From: Campylobacteraceae bacterium
GTDB taxonomy: Bacteria > Campylobacterota > Campylobacteria > Campylobacterales > JALSKU01
Assembly (NCBI GenBank): GCA_015488975.1
Contig: WFMT01000265.1
Span: forward strand, 1 to 6,714
Reading direction: 5' to 3'
Length of the DNA stretch: 6,714 nucleotides
In this document: in pieces, positions 1 through 6,347 of the stretch
Position numbering within the stretch: the stretch's first letter is position 1
Layout: every line of letters starts with the position of its first letter
Program-made: the position numbers and the translations under genes
The notes under the pieces: model-generated
The model's input: the letters and a program-made list of their open reading frames with translations, nothing else
Told to the model about the DNA's origin: nothing
The model's database searches: none

Positions 1-16
1 ATTAAAATATATGAAA

Positions 17-39
17 TACCCAGATATTTTATCTGGGTA
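17..39 (-). terminator. Rho-independent terminator of the substrate-binding protein gene
   Basis: A perfect 10-bp inverted repeat (TACCCAGATA, 17-26, against TATCTGGGTA, 30-39) encloses a 3-base loop. It begins 8 bases past the stop codon of the minus-strand gene at 48-1178. On the minus strand it is followed by TTTCATATATTTT, a T-rich but interrupted tract; the other side is A-rich and lacks a good T run close to the stem. This favours termination of minus-strand transcripts and suggests that the gene ends its transcription unit here. Confidence 0.8.
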
Positions 40-47
40 AAATAGTA

Positions 48-1178
48 TTATTTTTTAGGATTAACGGTTGCCAAATAAGCAAATTTGCCATTTCTAACAA
101 CATTTATTACTGCAGATTTAACAGCATTTCCTTGTTTGTTTATATTGATTACACCTGTAACACCTTGGAAATTTTTTGTATGTCTTAGATTTGTATTAAC
201 ACAAATTTTATTTGTTGGAGCTTTTCCTTCTGCTATACATTTATTCATTGCTGATAGTATCATATTGTATGCATCAGCTGCCAATGCTCCCATTGAGTCA
301 GCAGTTCTGTGATATTTTGCATGGTAAGCTTTTACATAAGCTTTAGCTACAGCGCTTTTTGCTGCTGCTTCATTAAAATGATCAGTATACATATATCCTT
401 CTACTGCTTTACCACCAATCTTGATTAGTTGAGGAAATCCTGACCCATCGCCACCAATAAATGGTGCTTTAACGCCAACTGCCCTTGCTTGTCTTACAAA
501 AAGTGCTGCCTCTGGATAATACCCTGTGAAATCAATAATTTGCGGATGAAGTGATTTTATGGTAGAAACTTGAGCATTAAAATCCTTATCGCCACTATTT
601 ATAAGTACTGTTCCTAAAATCTTCCCGCCATCTTTTGTATAAGCTTTTCTAAATGCTTTTGAAAGCCCTACTGAATAATCCTGTGTTGCATCTGTAACTA
701 TAACTGCCGTCTTAAGTCCTTTGCTATAAACATAGTTTGCAGCAACTGCTCCTTGAAAAGGATCTATAAAACATGCTCTTGTGACAAATTTTTTACCCAT
801 TGTAACTCTAGGGTTTGTTGAAGCATGGGTTATCATAGGTGTTTTTGACTTTTCTGCAATCGGTGCCATAGCCATAGAATTTGAACTTGCAACTTCACCA
901 AGTATTGCTGTTACATGATTTTCATCTATAAGTCTTTTTGTTGCTGTTGCAGCTTCGACTTTATCTCCTCTATCATCAAGCACTATAAGTTTTACTGGGT
1001 CGCCATTACTAAGTTTGTGATGTTGTGCATAGGCAATCTTTAAGCCATCATTACTAGTTTGTCCAAATGCTGCAATGGGTCCAGTAAGCGGAAGAACTAC
1101 ACCTATCTTAACTTCTTTTGCCATAGCCATACTAGCCACCAATGCCGTAGCTGCTGCTACACTCAATAATTTTTTCAT
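48..1178 (-). CDS. Periplasmic branched-chain amino acid-type ABC transporter substrate-binding protein (LivJ/LivK family)
   Basis: This 376-residue protein belongs to the type 1 periplasmic-binding fold used by LivJ/LivK proteins, which capture branched-chain amino acids or related small ligands and deliver them to an ABC permease. Residues 1-20 are a Sec signal peptide (MKKLL, an alanine-rich core, cleavage likely after MAMA at residue 20). There is no lipobox cysteine, so a soluble periplasmic protein is expected. The mature start KEVKIGVVLPLTGP is typical of the family. The stretches GEVASSNSMAMAPIAE (95-109) and THASTNPRVT (117-126) are where family members contact the ligand carboxyl and amino groups, and GGDG (242-245) lies in the second lobe. 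Cys314 and Cys326 could form a disulfide. The start has AAAGGAG (1184-1190) five bases upstream. No permease or ATPase gene lies in the window, and the terminator just downstream suggests an orphan gene. The ligand is not determinable; urea, amide and aromatic-compound binders share this fold. Confidence 0.9.
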   Translation of the reverse strand: MKKLLSVAAATALVASMAMAKEVKIGVVLPLTGPIAAFGQTSNDGLKIAYAQHHKLSNGDPVKLIVLDDRGDKVEAATATKRLIDENHVTAILGEVASSNSMAMAPIAEKSKTPMITHASTNPRVTMGKKFVTRACFIDPFQGAVAANYVYSKGLKTAVIVTDATQDYSVGLSKAFRKAYTKDGGKILGTVLINSGDKDFNAQVSTIKSLHPQIIDFTGYYPEAALFVRQARAVGVKAPFIGGDGSGFPQLIKIGGKAVEGYMYTDHFNEAAAKSAVAKAYVKAYHAKYHRTADSMGALAADAYNMILSAMNKCIAEGKAPTNKICVNTNLRHTKNFQGVTGVININKQGNAVKSAVINVVRNGKFAYLATVNPKK

Positions 1179-1200
1179 TCAAACTCCTTTAATTTTTTAT

Positions 1201-1228
1201 ATTATACACCTATTTTTATAGAATTATA
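1201..1228 (-). promoter_or_regulatory. Probable promoter region of the substrate-binding protein gene with two TATAAT boxes
   Basis: On the minus strand two perfect TATAAT hexamers occur at 1201-1206 and 1223-1228, about two helical turns apart, upstream of the AAAGGAG at 1184-1190. The nearer box would give a leader of roughly 15-20 bases. No good -35 hexamer is visible, as is usual for housekeeping promoters of Campylobacterota. Because the region is extremely AT-rich, one or both boxes could be coincidental. Confidence 0.5.
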
Positions 1229-1292
1229 TAAAAATAACTGCATAATATTTAATCAATTTTATTTTATCTAAAATTGCTAACAAATATACTAA

Positions 1293-1306
1293 CAAGTTAT
1301 AACTTG
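1293..1306. repeat. 14-bp perfect palindrome CAAGTTATAACTTG
   Basis: The sequence at 1293-1306 equals its own reverse complement over all 14 bases. It sits in the gap between nrdA and the substrate-binding protein gene, two bases before the AT-rich hairpin at 1308-1329, and about 65 bases upstream of the distal TATAAT box of the substrate-binding gene. It could be an operator for a dimeric regulator or part of a terminator cluster; nothing in the sequence decides between these. Confidence 0.4.
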
Positions 1307-1307
1307 G

Positions 1308-1329
1308 AAAAAACTTATAAAAGTTTTTT
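1308..1329 (-). terminator. Candidate AT-rich terminator downstream of nrdA
   Basis: AAAAAACTT (1308-1316) and AAGTTTTTT (1321-1329) are perfect inverted repeats around a 4-base ATAA loop. The stem has one G-C pair, but each arm carries an A or T tract, so it could act on either strand. It lies about 65 bases past the nrdA stop codon on the minus strand. The weak stem keeps confidence moderate. Confidence 0.4.
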
Positions 1330-1394
1330 TTATAATAAACTTAGGAAAAGATATAAATATATTACTTTTTTACACACTTTTAATCTTTTTGATA

Positions 1395-3770
1395 TTATTG
1401 GCAACCAAAACATTCCAAGCTTCTATCTTCAACGCCGCTCTCTTCTTTTACCGCTTCAGGAGACTGACTTCTTAAATAATATGTGGATTTAATTCCAAGC
1501 TTCCAAGCAAGTGTATAAATTTCATTCAAATATTTTCCACTTGCCTTATCTAATGTTATAAATATATTTAAACTCTGACCCTGGTCTATCCATTTTTGCC
1601 TTATTGCACCTGCTTTTACTATAAGAGTTTGATCTAATTCATAAGCTGGAGTATAAAACTGCCAAGTATCAAGACTTAGATTTGGGACTACGACCGGTAT
1701 AAGACCACTTAGATTTTCTTCAAACCATTTTCTTTTGTAGACTGGCTCTATCGTCTGAGTAGTGCCTACAAGTATAGATATTGAACTTGTCGGTGCAACT
1801 GCCATCAGATAACCATTTCTTATACCATTTTTCTTAACTTTTTCTTTTAACTTTTGCCAATCATAAATATATCCAAAAAGCCCACCTCTGTCTGTTAGCT
1901 TTTTAGCCTCTTCATTTGCACCATCGATTGGAAATATCCCCTGACTCCACCTTGAGCCTTCAAATTTTGGATATTTACCTTTTTCAATTGCTAAATTCGC
2001 AGAAGCCAAGATAGCATTGTAACTTACCATTTCCATAGTTTCATCTATTTTCATAAAATGCTCATGGCTCCCCCATCTTATACCGGATTCTGCAAGCATT
2101 TGAGCCTCTCCCATAACTCCCAGACCGATAGATCTTGTTTCTAAATTCGTTTTTTTAACTTTTAAAAGGGGATAGAAATTTAAATCTATCACATTATCTA
2201 GCATTCTAACCGCCGTTGGGATAACTCTTTCAAAATCCTCTTTTTTATTGATTTTAGATAAATTTATACTTGCTAGATTACAAACTGCTGTTTTTCCATC
2301 ATATTTTTCTTTTTCTACTATGAAAATTTTTCTACCTTTTATTTGATCAAGGGCCGTAATCTTTTTTGCTTTTTTAGTAATTCCAGAATCCAACAAAACA
2401 TCTTCATTTTCTTCGAATAAAACAAAACTTTGATCATCAAACACAACTTTAATTTGATAATGATTTGCATCCGTATTTTGAAATATTTCCGTACAAAGAT
2501 TGGAACTTCTTATAACTCCTTCATGGCTGTTTGGATTCACTCTGTTTGCATTGTCTTTAAAACATAAAAAAGGAGTCCCTGTTTCAAAATAGCTAAGAAG
2601 TATCTTTTTCCACAACTCTTTTGCTTTTATACTCTCTTTGATAATATTTGCATTATTTTCATATTCAATATACTTTTTTTCAAATTTATCTGAATAAAGA
2701 TTTGAAAGCTCCGGAGTATCAAATGGATCAAAAAGAGTCCAAAGTCCATCTTCGCCTACTCTTTTCATAAAAAGATCATTTATCCAAAGTGCGGGGAAAA
2801 GATCATGTGCTCTTCGTCTCTCCTCACCTGAGTTTTTCTTAAGGTCTAAAAAATCCATAATATCTATATGCCAAGGCTCTACATATACGGCAATCGCCCC
2901 TTTTCTTGTTCCTAACTGATCTACGGCAACGGCGATGTCATTGGTAATTTTTAAAAAAGGTACTATGCCTCCTGCTGCATTTTTATGCCCGTCTATCTGT
3001 CCACCCATACCTCTTACTTGATTCCAATCCCAACCTATGCCGCCGCCAAATTTACTAAGGAGTGCCATCTCTTTATAACTGTCAAAAATACCTTCTATAT
3101 TATCCGGAGTCGAACCGATATAACAAGAACTTAATTGATGTCTTGGTGTCCTTGCATTTGAAAGGGTCGGAGTTGCAAGCATTACTTCAAATTTACTAAT
3201 AAGATCATAAAATCTTTTTGCCCATTGTGTTGGATTAAATTCGTTTTGAGCCAAAAACATAGCTATGGCCATAAACATGTGTTGTGGCAACTCTATAGGC
3301 TTACCCTGTCTGTTTTTGATAAGATATCTGTCGTAAAGTGTTTTTATACCAAGATATGTAAATTGCAAATCTCTCTCACAATCAATATATTCATTTAATT
3401 CGTCTAAGTTATATTTTTCTTTTAAACCAGGAACTATCCTACCTGCTTTTTCACCTTTTTCAAAATACTCTCTTAAATGGGTGTATCCATTAAAACCACT
3501 AACTTTATGATACAAATCATAGATAAATAACCTTGCTGCGACAAATGTCCAGTTCGGTCTGTCTATATCGATCTTGTCAACTGCAGTCTTTATCAATGTC
3601 TGTTGTATCTCTTCGGTTGTTATACCATCTCTAAAATGAAGTTTTGCATCTACTTCAAGTTCGCTTTGACTGATATTTTCCAAGCCTTTTGTTGCCGAAG
3701 TAGTATATTTTTGTATTTTACCTATATCAAGTGTTTCTGTTCTTCCGTTTCTTTTTATAACCGTTAACAT
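1395..3770 (-). CDS. nrdA: Ribonucleoside-diphosphate reductase, class Ia large (alpha) subunit
   Basis: NrdA reduces ribonucleoside diphosphates to deoxyribonucleotides in the cytoplasm, using a radical supplied by the small subunit NrdB. Residues 1 to about 90 form an ATP-cone domain for activity control (KRNGRTETLD near the start). Expected catalytic residues are visible: Cys216 in HQLSSCYIG, Asn424, Cys426 and Glu428 in NLCTEI (radical site), Cys497 in VCNLASINL, and the radical-relay tyrosines 764-765 in STYYLR. The C-terminal redox pair is Cys787 and Cys790 in ECFGCQ, a CxxC spacing closer than the CxxxxC of E. coli. Between Cys426 and Cys497 there are 71 residues against 23 in E. coli, so about 48 residues are inserted; I believe Campylobacter NrdA has a similar segment. 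At 791 residues the protein is complete. The start ATG overlaps the last 7 bases of purB and has AAGGA 6 bases upstream. nrdB is absent from the window, consistent with the split nrdA/nrdB arrangement recalled for Campylobacter. Confidence 0.97.
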   Translation of the reverse strand: MLTVIKRNGRTETLDIGKIQKYTTSATKGLENISQSELEVDAKLHFRDGITTEEIQQTLIKTAVDKIDIDRPNWTFVAARLFIYDLYHKVSGFNGYTHLREYFEKGEKAGRIVPGLKEKYNLDELNEYIDCERDLQFTYLGIKTLYDRYLIKNRQGKPIELPQHMFMAIAMFLAQNEFNPTQWAKRFYDLISKFEVMLATPTLSNARTPRHQLSSCYIGSTPDNIEGIFDSYKEMALLSKFGGGIGWDWNQVRGMGGQIDGHKNAAGGIVPFLKITNDIAVAVDQLGTRKGAIAVYVEPWHIDIMDFLDLKKNSGEERRRAHDLFPALWINDLFMKRVGEDGLWTLFDPFDTPELSNLYSDKFEKKYIEYENNANIIKESIKAKELWKKILLSYFETGTPFLCFKDNANRVNPNSHEGVIRSSNLCTEIFQNTDANHYQIKVVFDDQSFVLFEENEDVLLDSGITKKAKKITALDQIKGRKIFIVEKEKYDGKTAVCNLASINLSKINKKEDFERVIPTAVRMLDNVIDLNFYPLLKVKKTNLETRSIGLGVMGEAQMLAESGIRWGSHEHFMKIDETMEMVSYNAILASANLAIEKGKYPKFEGSRWSQGIFPIDGANEEAKKLTDRGGLFGYIYDWQKLKEKVKKNGIRNGYLMAVAPTSSISILVGTTQTIEPVYKRKWFEENLSGLIPVVVPNLSLDTWQFYTPAYELDQTLIVKAGAIRQKWIDQGQSLNIFITLDKASGKYLNEIYTLAWKLGIKSTYYLRSQSPEAVKEESGVEDRSLECFGCQ

Positions 3771-5107
3771 ATCTCGTCCTTCCCAAAAACTCTTTCAAAT
3801 ATCTTGTCAACATTTTTTGTATAATATGTATAATCAAAACAATCTCTTATTTTTTCATCACTTAGCTTGGTTTTTAACTCACTGTCTTTAAGGAGATATT
3901 CCAAAAATAAACTTTCTTTATCTTTATTTAATGCTGATTTTCCTTTTTGTAAGTCTTCCCAAACTCTCATAGCATTTCTTTGAACGATTTTGTAGGCATC
4001 TTCTCTACTGACTCCTTTTTTAGGAAGTTCTAACAAAACTCTTTGTGAAAATACCAATCCGCCTGTAAGATTGAGGTTTTTCATCATATTTTCAGGATAA
4101 ACTACTAAATTTTTTATAATACCGTCTAATCTATTTAGCATAAAATCAGTAGTAACAAAAGCATCCGGAAGTATAAATCTCTCAACAGAACTATGAGAAA
4201 TATCTCTCTCATGCCAAAGAGCCACATCTTCCATAGCAGGTATAGCATAGCCTCTAATGACTCTACAAAGTCCTGTAACATTTTCGCTAAGAACGGGATT
4301 TCTTTTATGAGGCATTGCGGAACTTCCTTTTTGGCCTGGACTAAAGTATTCTTCAGCTTCATATACTTCAGTTCTTTGATAATGCCTTATGGCTACTGCC
4401 ATCTTTTCGCATGATGAAGCAAGAAGTGCTAAAGCATTTATCAAGTTTGCATATCTGTCTCTTTGTATAACTTGGTTTGAAACCGGTGCCGGCTTAAGTT
4501 CTAACTCATGACAGACATACTCTTCAAGTTCTATAGGAGAGTGAGCGATATTTCCCATAGCACCGCTTATCTGTCCAACTGAAATAAACTCCAAAGAGTG
4601 TTCTAAATTTTTTAGATTTCTATGCGCCTCATCATACCAAACAGCCAAAACAAGTCCAAAAGTGATGGGCTCGCCATGTATGCCATGACTTCTGCCAACC
4701 ATTAAGGTTTTTTTATGTTCATAAGCTCTTTTTTTAATTGAACTCATTAAATTTTTCAAATCTTTTATAATAAGCTCTAACGACTCTTTCATCTGTAAGG
4801 CTACTGCAGTATCAATGCAATCACTACTTGTCATACCATAATGTACCCATCTGCTTTCATCTGTGAGACTTTCAGATACACTTGTTAAAAAAGCTATAAC
4901 ATCATGCTTTGTTGTTTTTTCTATTTCATCAATTCTGTCTACATCAAAAGTTGCATTGTCAATTATCTTTTTACAGTCGCTATTCGGGATCAAGCCTAAC
5001 TTGTTCCACCCTTTCACCACAGCTTTCTCAACTTTAAGCCATGCCTCATATTTGGCTTTGATGGTCCACTTGCTTTTCATCTCATCTCTAGCATATCTTT
5101 CTACCAT
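3764..5107 (-). CDS. purB: Adenylosuccinate lyase
   Basis: PurB catalyses two purine steps, releasing fumarate from SAICAR to give AICAR and from adenylosuccinate to give AMP. The 447-residue length suits the short bacterial form of the aspartase/fumarase superfamily. Visible family features include KHDVIAFL (67-74), HYGMTSSD (89-96, with the conserved His89 and Thr-Ser-Ser), GRSHGIHGEP (138-147, with His141 the expected general acid), and the fumarate-lyase signature GSSAMPHKRNP (261-271, with Ser262/Ser263 in the flexible catalytic loop). The residue numbers coincide with those I recall for the Bacillus subtilis enzyme. The MVERYARDEM start is typical and has AAAGGG (5117-5122) 9 bases upstream, with TATAAT at 5128-5133. 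The gene ends 7 bases inside nrdA, so the two are probably co-transcribed and translationally coupled. Confidence 0.97.
   Translation of the reverse strand: MVERYARDEMKSKWTIKAKYEAWLKVEKAVVKGWNKLGLIPNSDCKKIIDNATFDVDRIDEIEKTTKHDVIAFLTSVSESLTDESRWVHYGMTSSDCIDTAVALQMKESLELIIKDLKNLMSSIKKRAYEHKKTLMVGRSHGIHGEPITFGLVLAVWYDEAHRNLKNLEHSLEFISVGQISGAMGNIAHSPIELEEYVCHELELKPAPVSNQVIQRDRYANLINALALLASSCEKMAVAIRHYQRTEVYEAEEYFSPGQKGSSAMPHKRNPVLSENVTGLCRVIRGYAIPAMEDVALWHERDISHSSVERFILPDAFVTTDFMLNRLDGIIKNLVVYPENMMKNLNLTGGLVFSQRVLLELPKKGVSREDAYKIVQRNAMRVWEDLQKGKSALNKDKESLFLEYLLKDSELKTKLSDEKIRDCFDYTYYTKNVDKIFERVFGKDEIC
3777..3781 (-). promoter_or_regulatory. Ribosome binding site of nrdA inside purB
   Basis: On the minus strand AAGGA (3777-3781) lies 6 bases before the nrdA ATG, within the last codons of purB. 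Since the two reading frames overlap by 7 bases (ATGTTAA, 3764-3770), ribosomes finishing purB could restart at nrdA, which implies translational coupling and supports this nrdA start. Confidence 0.65.
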
Positions 5108-5127
5108 TTTAGTATTCCCTTTGCAGT

Positions 5128-5133
5128 ATTATA
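5128..5133 (-). promoter_or_regulatory. Probable -10 box of the purB-nrdA operon
   Basis: A perfect TATAAT on the minus strand lies 20 bases upstream of the purB start, just before the AAAGGG ribosome binding site. Transcription would start near 5121-5122, leaving a very short leader of about 15 bases. No convincing -35 hexamer is present at the normal distance; upstream sequence is AT-rich. The very short leader leaves some doubt. Confidence 0.5.
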
Positions 5134-5217
5134 GTTATATATTTTACAAGAATTTTTCTTTTGAAGATATAAATTTTGCTTTGATATGATAAAAATAAAA
5201 CAAACTAAGAAAAAAGT

Positions 5218-5230
5218 TAACTAAAAGTTA
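5218..5230 (-). terminator. Weak candidate terminator downstream of the monooxygenase-fold gene
   Basis: On the minus strand TAACT, a TTT loop and AGTTA form a 5-bp stem, followed two bases later by six T residues. It begins 12 bases past the stop codon of the gene at 5243-5560. The stem is short and AT-rich, so it may be ineffective, and read-through into purB is possible. Confidence 0.3.
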
Positions 5231-5242
5231 CATTGCAACAAA

Positions 5243-5560
5243 TCAAAATTCATAGTCTCTCTCGACTTTTGCAATTCTTATCTTGTATCTTTTATACCAA
5301 ATCTCTTTTCCTGACTTTTGAGCTTTTTGATGTTCAAGATTTGACTTCCATTTTTTTATAGACTCTTCATCTCTCCAGTAAGATACAGTGATACCCAACT
5401 CATCTCTAACTGATTCAAACCCTAAAAAACCCTCTTGCTCGGACACCAACTCTGCCATCTTTTCAGACATTTTTTTATAACCATTATCTTCATCTGTCTT
5501 TAATGATGTAAAAATCACTGCATAATATGGAGGCTTTGGTGTATTGACGATATTTAACAT
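5243..5560 (-). CDS. Antibiotic biosynthesis monooxygenase (ABM) fold family protein, YqjZ-like
   Basis: The 105-residue protein matches the pattern of small dimeric alpha/beta-barrel ABM-domain proteins. Telling stretches are PYYAVIFTS (11-19, first strand), GYKKMSEKMAELVSEQEGFLGFESVRDELGITVSYW in residues about 27-62 (helix, the Q-x-GFLG-x-E turn, then ITVSYW strand), and a final WYKRYKIRIAKVER strand-rich tail. Related proteins are often annotated as monooxygenases, but most have no proven activity and no cofactor; heme degradation and quinone oxidation are known in other branches. I see no catalytic signature that picks one. The ATG is preceded by AAGGAG (5570-5575) at 9 bases. It lies between the cytidylyltransferase gene and purB on the same strand, separated by 193 bases from the former, so it is probably transcribed separately. 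Identification of the family is firm, function is not. Confidence 0.85.
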   Translation of the reverse strand: MLNIVNTPKPPYYAVIFTSLKTDEDNGYKKMSEKMAELVSEQEGFLGFESVRDELGITVSYWRDEESIKKWKSNLEHQKAQKSGKEIWYKRYKIRIAKVERDYEF

Positions 5561-5588
5561 GACTTATATCTCCTTGTTATCTTCAAAA

Positions 5589-5597
5589 ATTATTCCA
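5589..5597 (-). promoter_or_regulatory. Candidate extended -10 promoter for the ABM-family gene
   Basis: On the minus strand TGGAATAAT (5597 down to 5589) fits an extended -10 element, TG plus one base plus AATAAT. It lies about 14 bases before the AAGGAG of the ABM-family gene. No -35 hexamer is evident. A one-base mismatch to TATAAT and the AT-rich background make this tentative. Confidence 0.35.
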
Positions 5598-5655
5598 TGT
5601 TTTACTACTATTAGTTAGGTTTCAGAATATGTCGTAAGGTGTTTTCTGGAAATTA

Positions 5656-5727
5656 ACTTAAATGGCGAATGCTACCTTTTGTTATTTGTATCGGAGCAGA
5701 CACGGAGTGCTGAACTCAGCGTTAAGT
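5656..5727. other. attC-like (59-base-element-like) imperfect inverted-repeat element in the intergenic gap
   Basis: This stretch lies in the 193-base gap between the cytidylyltransferase and ABM-family genes and is visibly richer in GC than its surroundings. Its right arm on the plus strand, GCTGAACTCAGCGTTAAGT (5709-5727), resembles the conserved right-hand end of integron attC sites: GCTKANCTC, a short spacer, then GTTRRRY. Read on the minus strand the same arm is ACTTAAC, a 5-base spacer, and GTTCAGC, which is the R''-L'' order, starting 26 bases after the cytidylyltransferase stop codon. The partner arm is poor: ACTTAA (5656-5661) pairs with TTAAGT (5722-5727), but the inner boxes do not pair convincingly and the key G of the second core site is replaced. 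CGGAG is repeated directly at 5692-5696 and 5703-5707. No integrase gene is in the window. It may be a decayed attC, a dispersed repeat or a coincidence. Confidence 0.3.
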
Positions 5728-5753
5728 GTTTATCTTAGCAACAAAACTTCTCT

Positions 5754-6197
5754 TTAGGCAACATCGTGCACTAAATATTTACCTTCATGAATCTGAGCGA
5801 CAACATTTTGTTTTATCTTTGTAGATGAAGTAAGTGGGTTATAAGTTACTTGAATTATTTTTGCACCCTTTGATTTAAGGTACTCTTCAACAGCAATATT
5901 ATGTGGTTTACTTCCCCAATCTTCCCCTATGACAAAGATATCAACATCTAACTTTTTACAGTTTGACACATAGTCAAGTGTTTCATATGATACAACATCA
6001 TCAACACATTTTAAAGCTTTTAACATCTCCATTCTCTGTTGCAATGGGATAACAGGTATATTCCTTTTATATGAGCCTACTACTTCATCAGAAGCGACAC
6101 CTACTATAAATGTATCGCCTAATGTTTTGCAATATTCTAACAAAGCCAGATGACCTACATGTAATAAATCAAAAGTACCAACAGTATATACAGTCAT
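5754..6197 (-). CDS. Adenylyl/cytidylyltransferase-like nucleotidyltransferase (glycerol-3-phosphate or phosphoethanolamine cytidylyltransferase type)
   Basis: The 147-residue protein is a small HxGH nucleotidyltransferase, a family that couples CTP (or ATP) to a phosphorylated alcohol, releasing pyrophosphate. The N-terminal TVGTFDLLHVGHLALLEYCK contains the nucleotide-binding HVGH (13-16) after the FDLLH typical of TagD and choline/ethanolamine-phosphate cytidylyltransferases. SYKR (42-45), R55 in QQRMEML, and GEDWG (91-95) match further family positions. The STKIK at 125-129 corresponds to the STTKI end of the second nucleotide-binding motif, although the preceding RTxGI part is replaced by YNPLTS. 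It is about 15 residues longer than TagD at the C-terminus. The start has AAAGGAG (6206-6212) 8 bases upstream. The divergent CDP-alcohol phosphatidyltransferase gene supports a cytidylyltransferase role. Alternatives are a sugar-phosphate (HldE/RfaE-like) or FAD-synthetase-like enzyme. The family is secure, the substrate is not. Confidence 0.85.
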   Translation of the reverse strand: MTVYTVGTFDLLHVGHLALLEYCKTLGDTFIVGVASDEVVGSYKRNIPVIPLQQRMEMLKALKCVDDVVSYETLDYVSNCKKLDVDIFVIGEDWGSKPHNIAVEEYLKSKGAKIIQVTYNPLTSSTKIKQNVVAQIHEGKYLVHDVA

Positions 6198-6235
6198 AAT
6201 TTAATCTCCTTTAGTTCATAGCTAACTTGACACAC

Positions 6236-6250
6236 TTCTGTACAACAGAG
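6236..6250. repeat. Small dyad TTCTGT-ACA-ACAGAG in the leader of the cytidylyltransferase gene
   Basis: TCTGT and ACAGA form a 5-bp perfect inverted repeat around ACA, extended by one possible G-T pair. It sits between a possible minus-strand -10 box (TATAAC, 6250-6255) and the ribosome binding site at 6206-6212. It could be an operator or a leader hairpin, but its size is compatible with chance. Confidence 0.25.
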
Positions 6251-6347
6251 TTATAAAAATATTATTAACATTATCTTTTGGATAAGTCGAGAGAGCATTC
6301 ACCATATAGAGTTAAATAGTATATGAGGTCAGTTAGTAATATGATTT

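Noticed and set aside
85..312. Plus-strand 75-codon open frame
   Set aside because: It lies wholly within the substrate-binding protein gene on the opposite strand and has no ribosome binding site or recognisable protein character.
1274..1492. Plus-strand 72-codon open frame reaching into the 3' end of nrdA
   Set aside because: It is partly antisense to the nrdA C-terminus and otherwise covers low-complexity AT-rich gap sequence including the hairpin; the predicted protein resembles no family.
2295..2459. The NrdA insertion as an intein or intein scar
   Set aside because: Ribonucleotide reductases often host inteins, but the segment is too short and lacks the splice-junction pattern of a leading Cys/Ser and trailing His-Asn.
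4135..5189. Open frames at 4135-4362 (minus), 4193-4414 (plus) and 4863-5189 (plus)
   Set aside because: They are shadows in other frames of purB, whose own frame carries the full family motif set.
5614..5620. Second GTTRRRY-type heptamer (GTTAGGT) as another attC core site
   Set aside because: The heptamer is too degenerate to mean anything alone, and no L-box or pairing arm accompanies it.
5709..5720. GCTGA-AC-TCAGC as a transcription terminator of the cytidylyltransferase gene
   Set aside because: The stem is 5 bp with only a 2-base centre, too tight for a stable hairpin, and no T tract follows on the minus strand.
6284..6309. 12-base match AAGTCGAGAGAG to the 3' end of the ABM-family gene (5257-5268), followed by codons reading VERAFTI and a stop, as a possible remnant of an ABM paralogue
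   Set aside because: Upstream in the same frame there is an immediate TAA and no similarity to the conserved part of the protein; a 12-base match is expected by chance when comparing all positions of a window this size.
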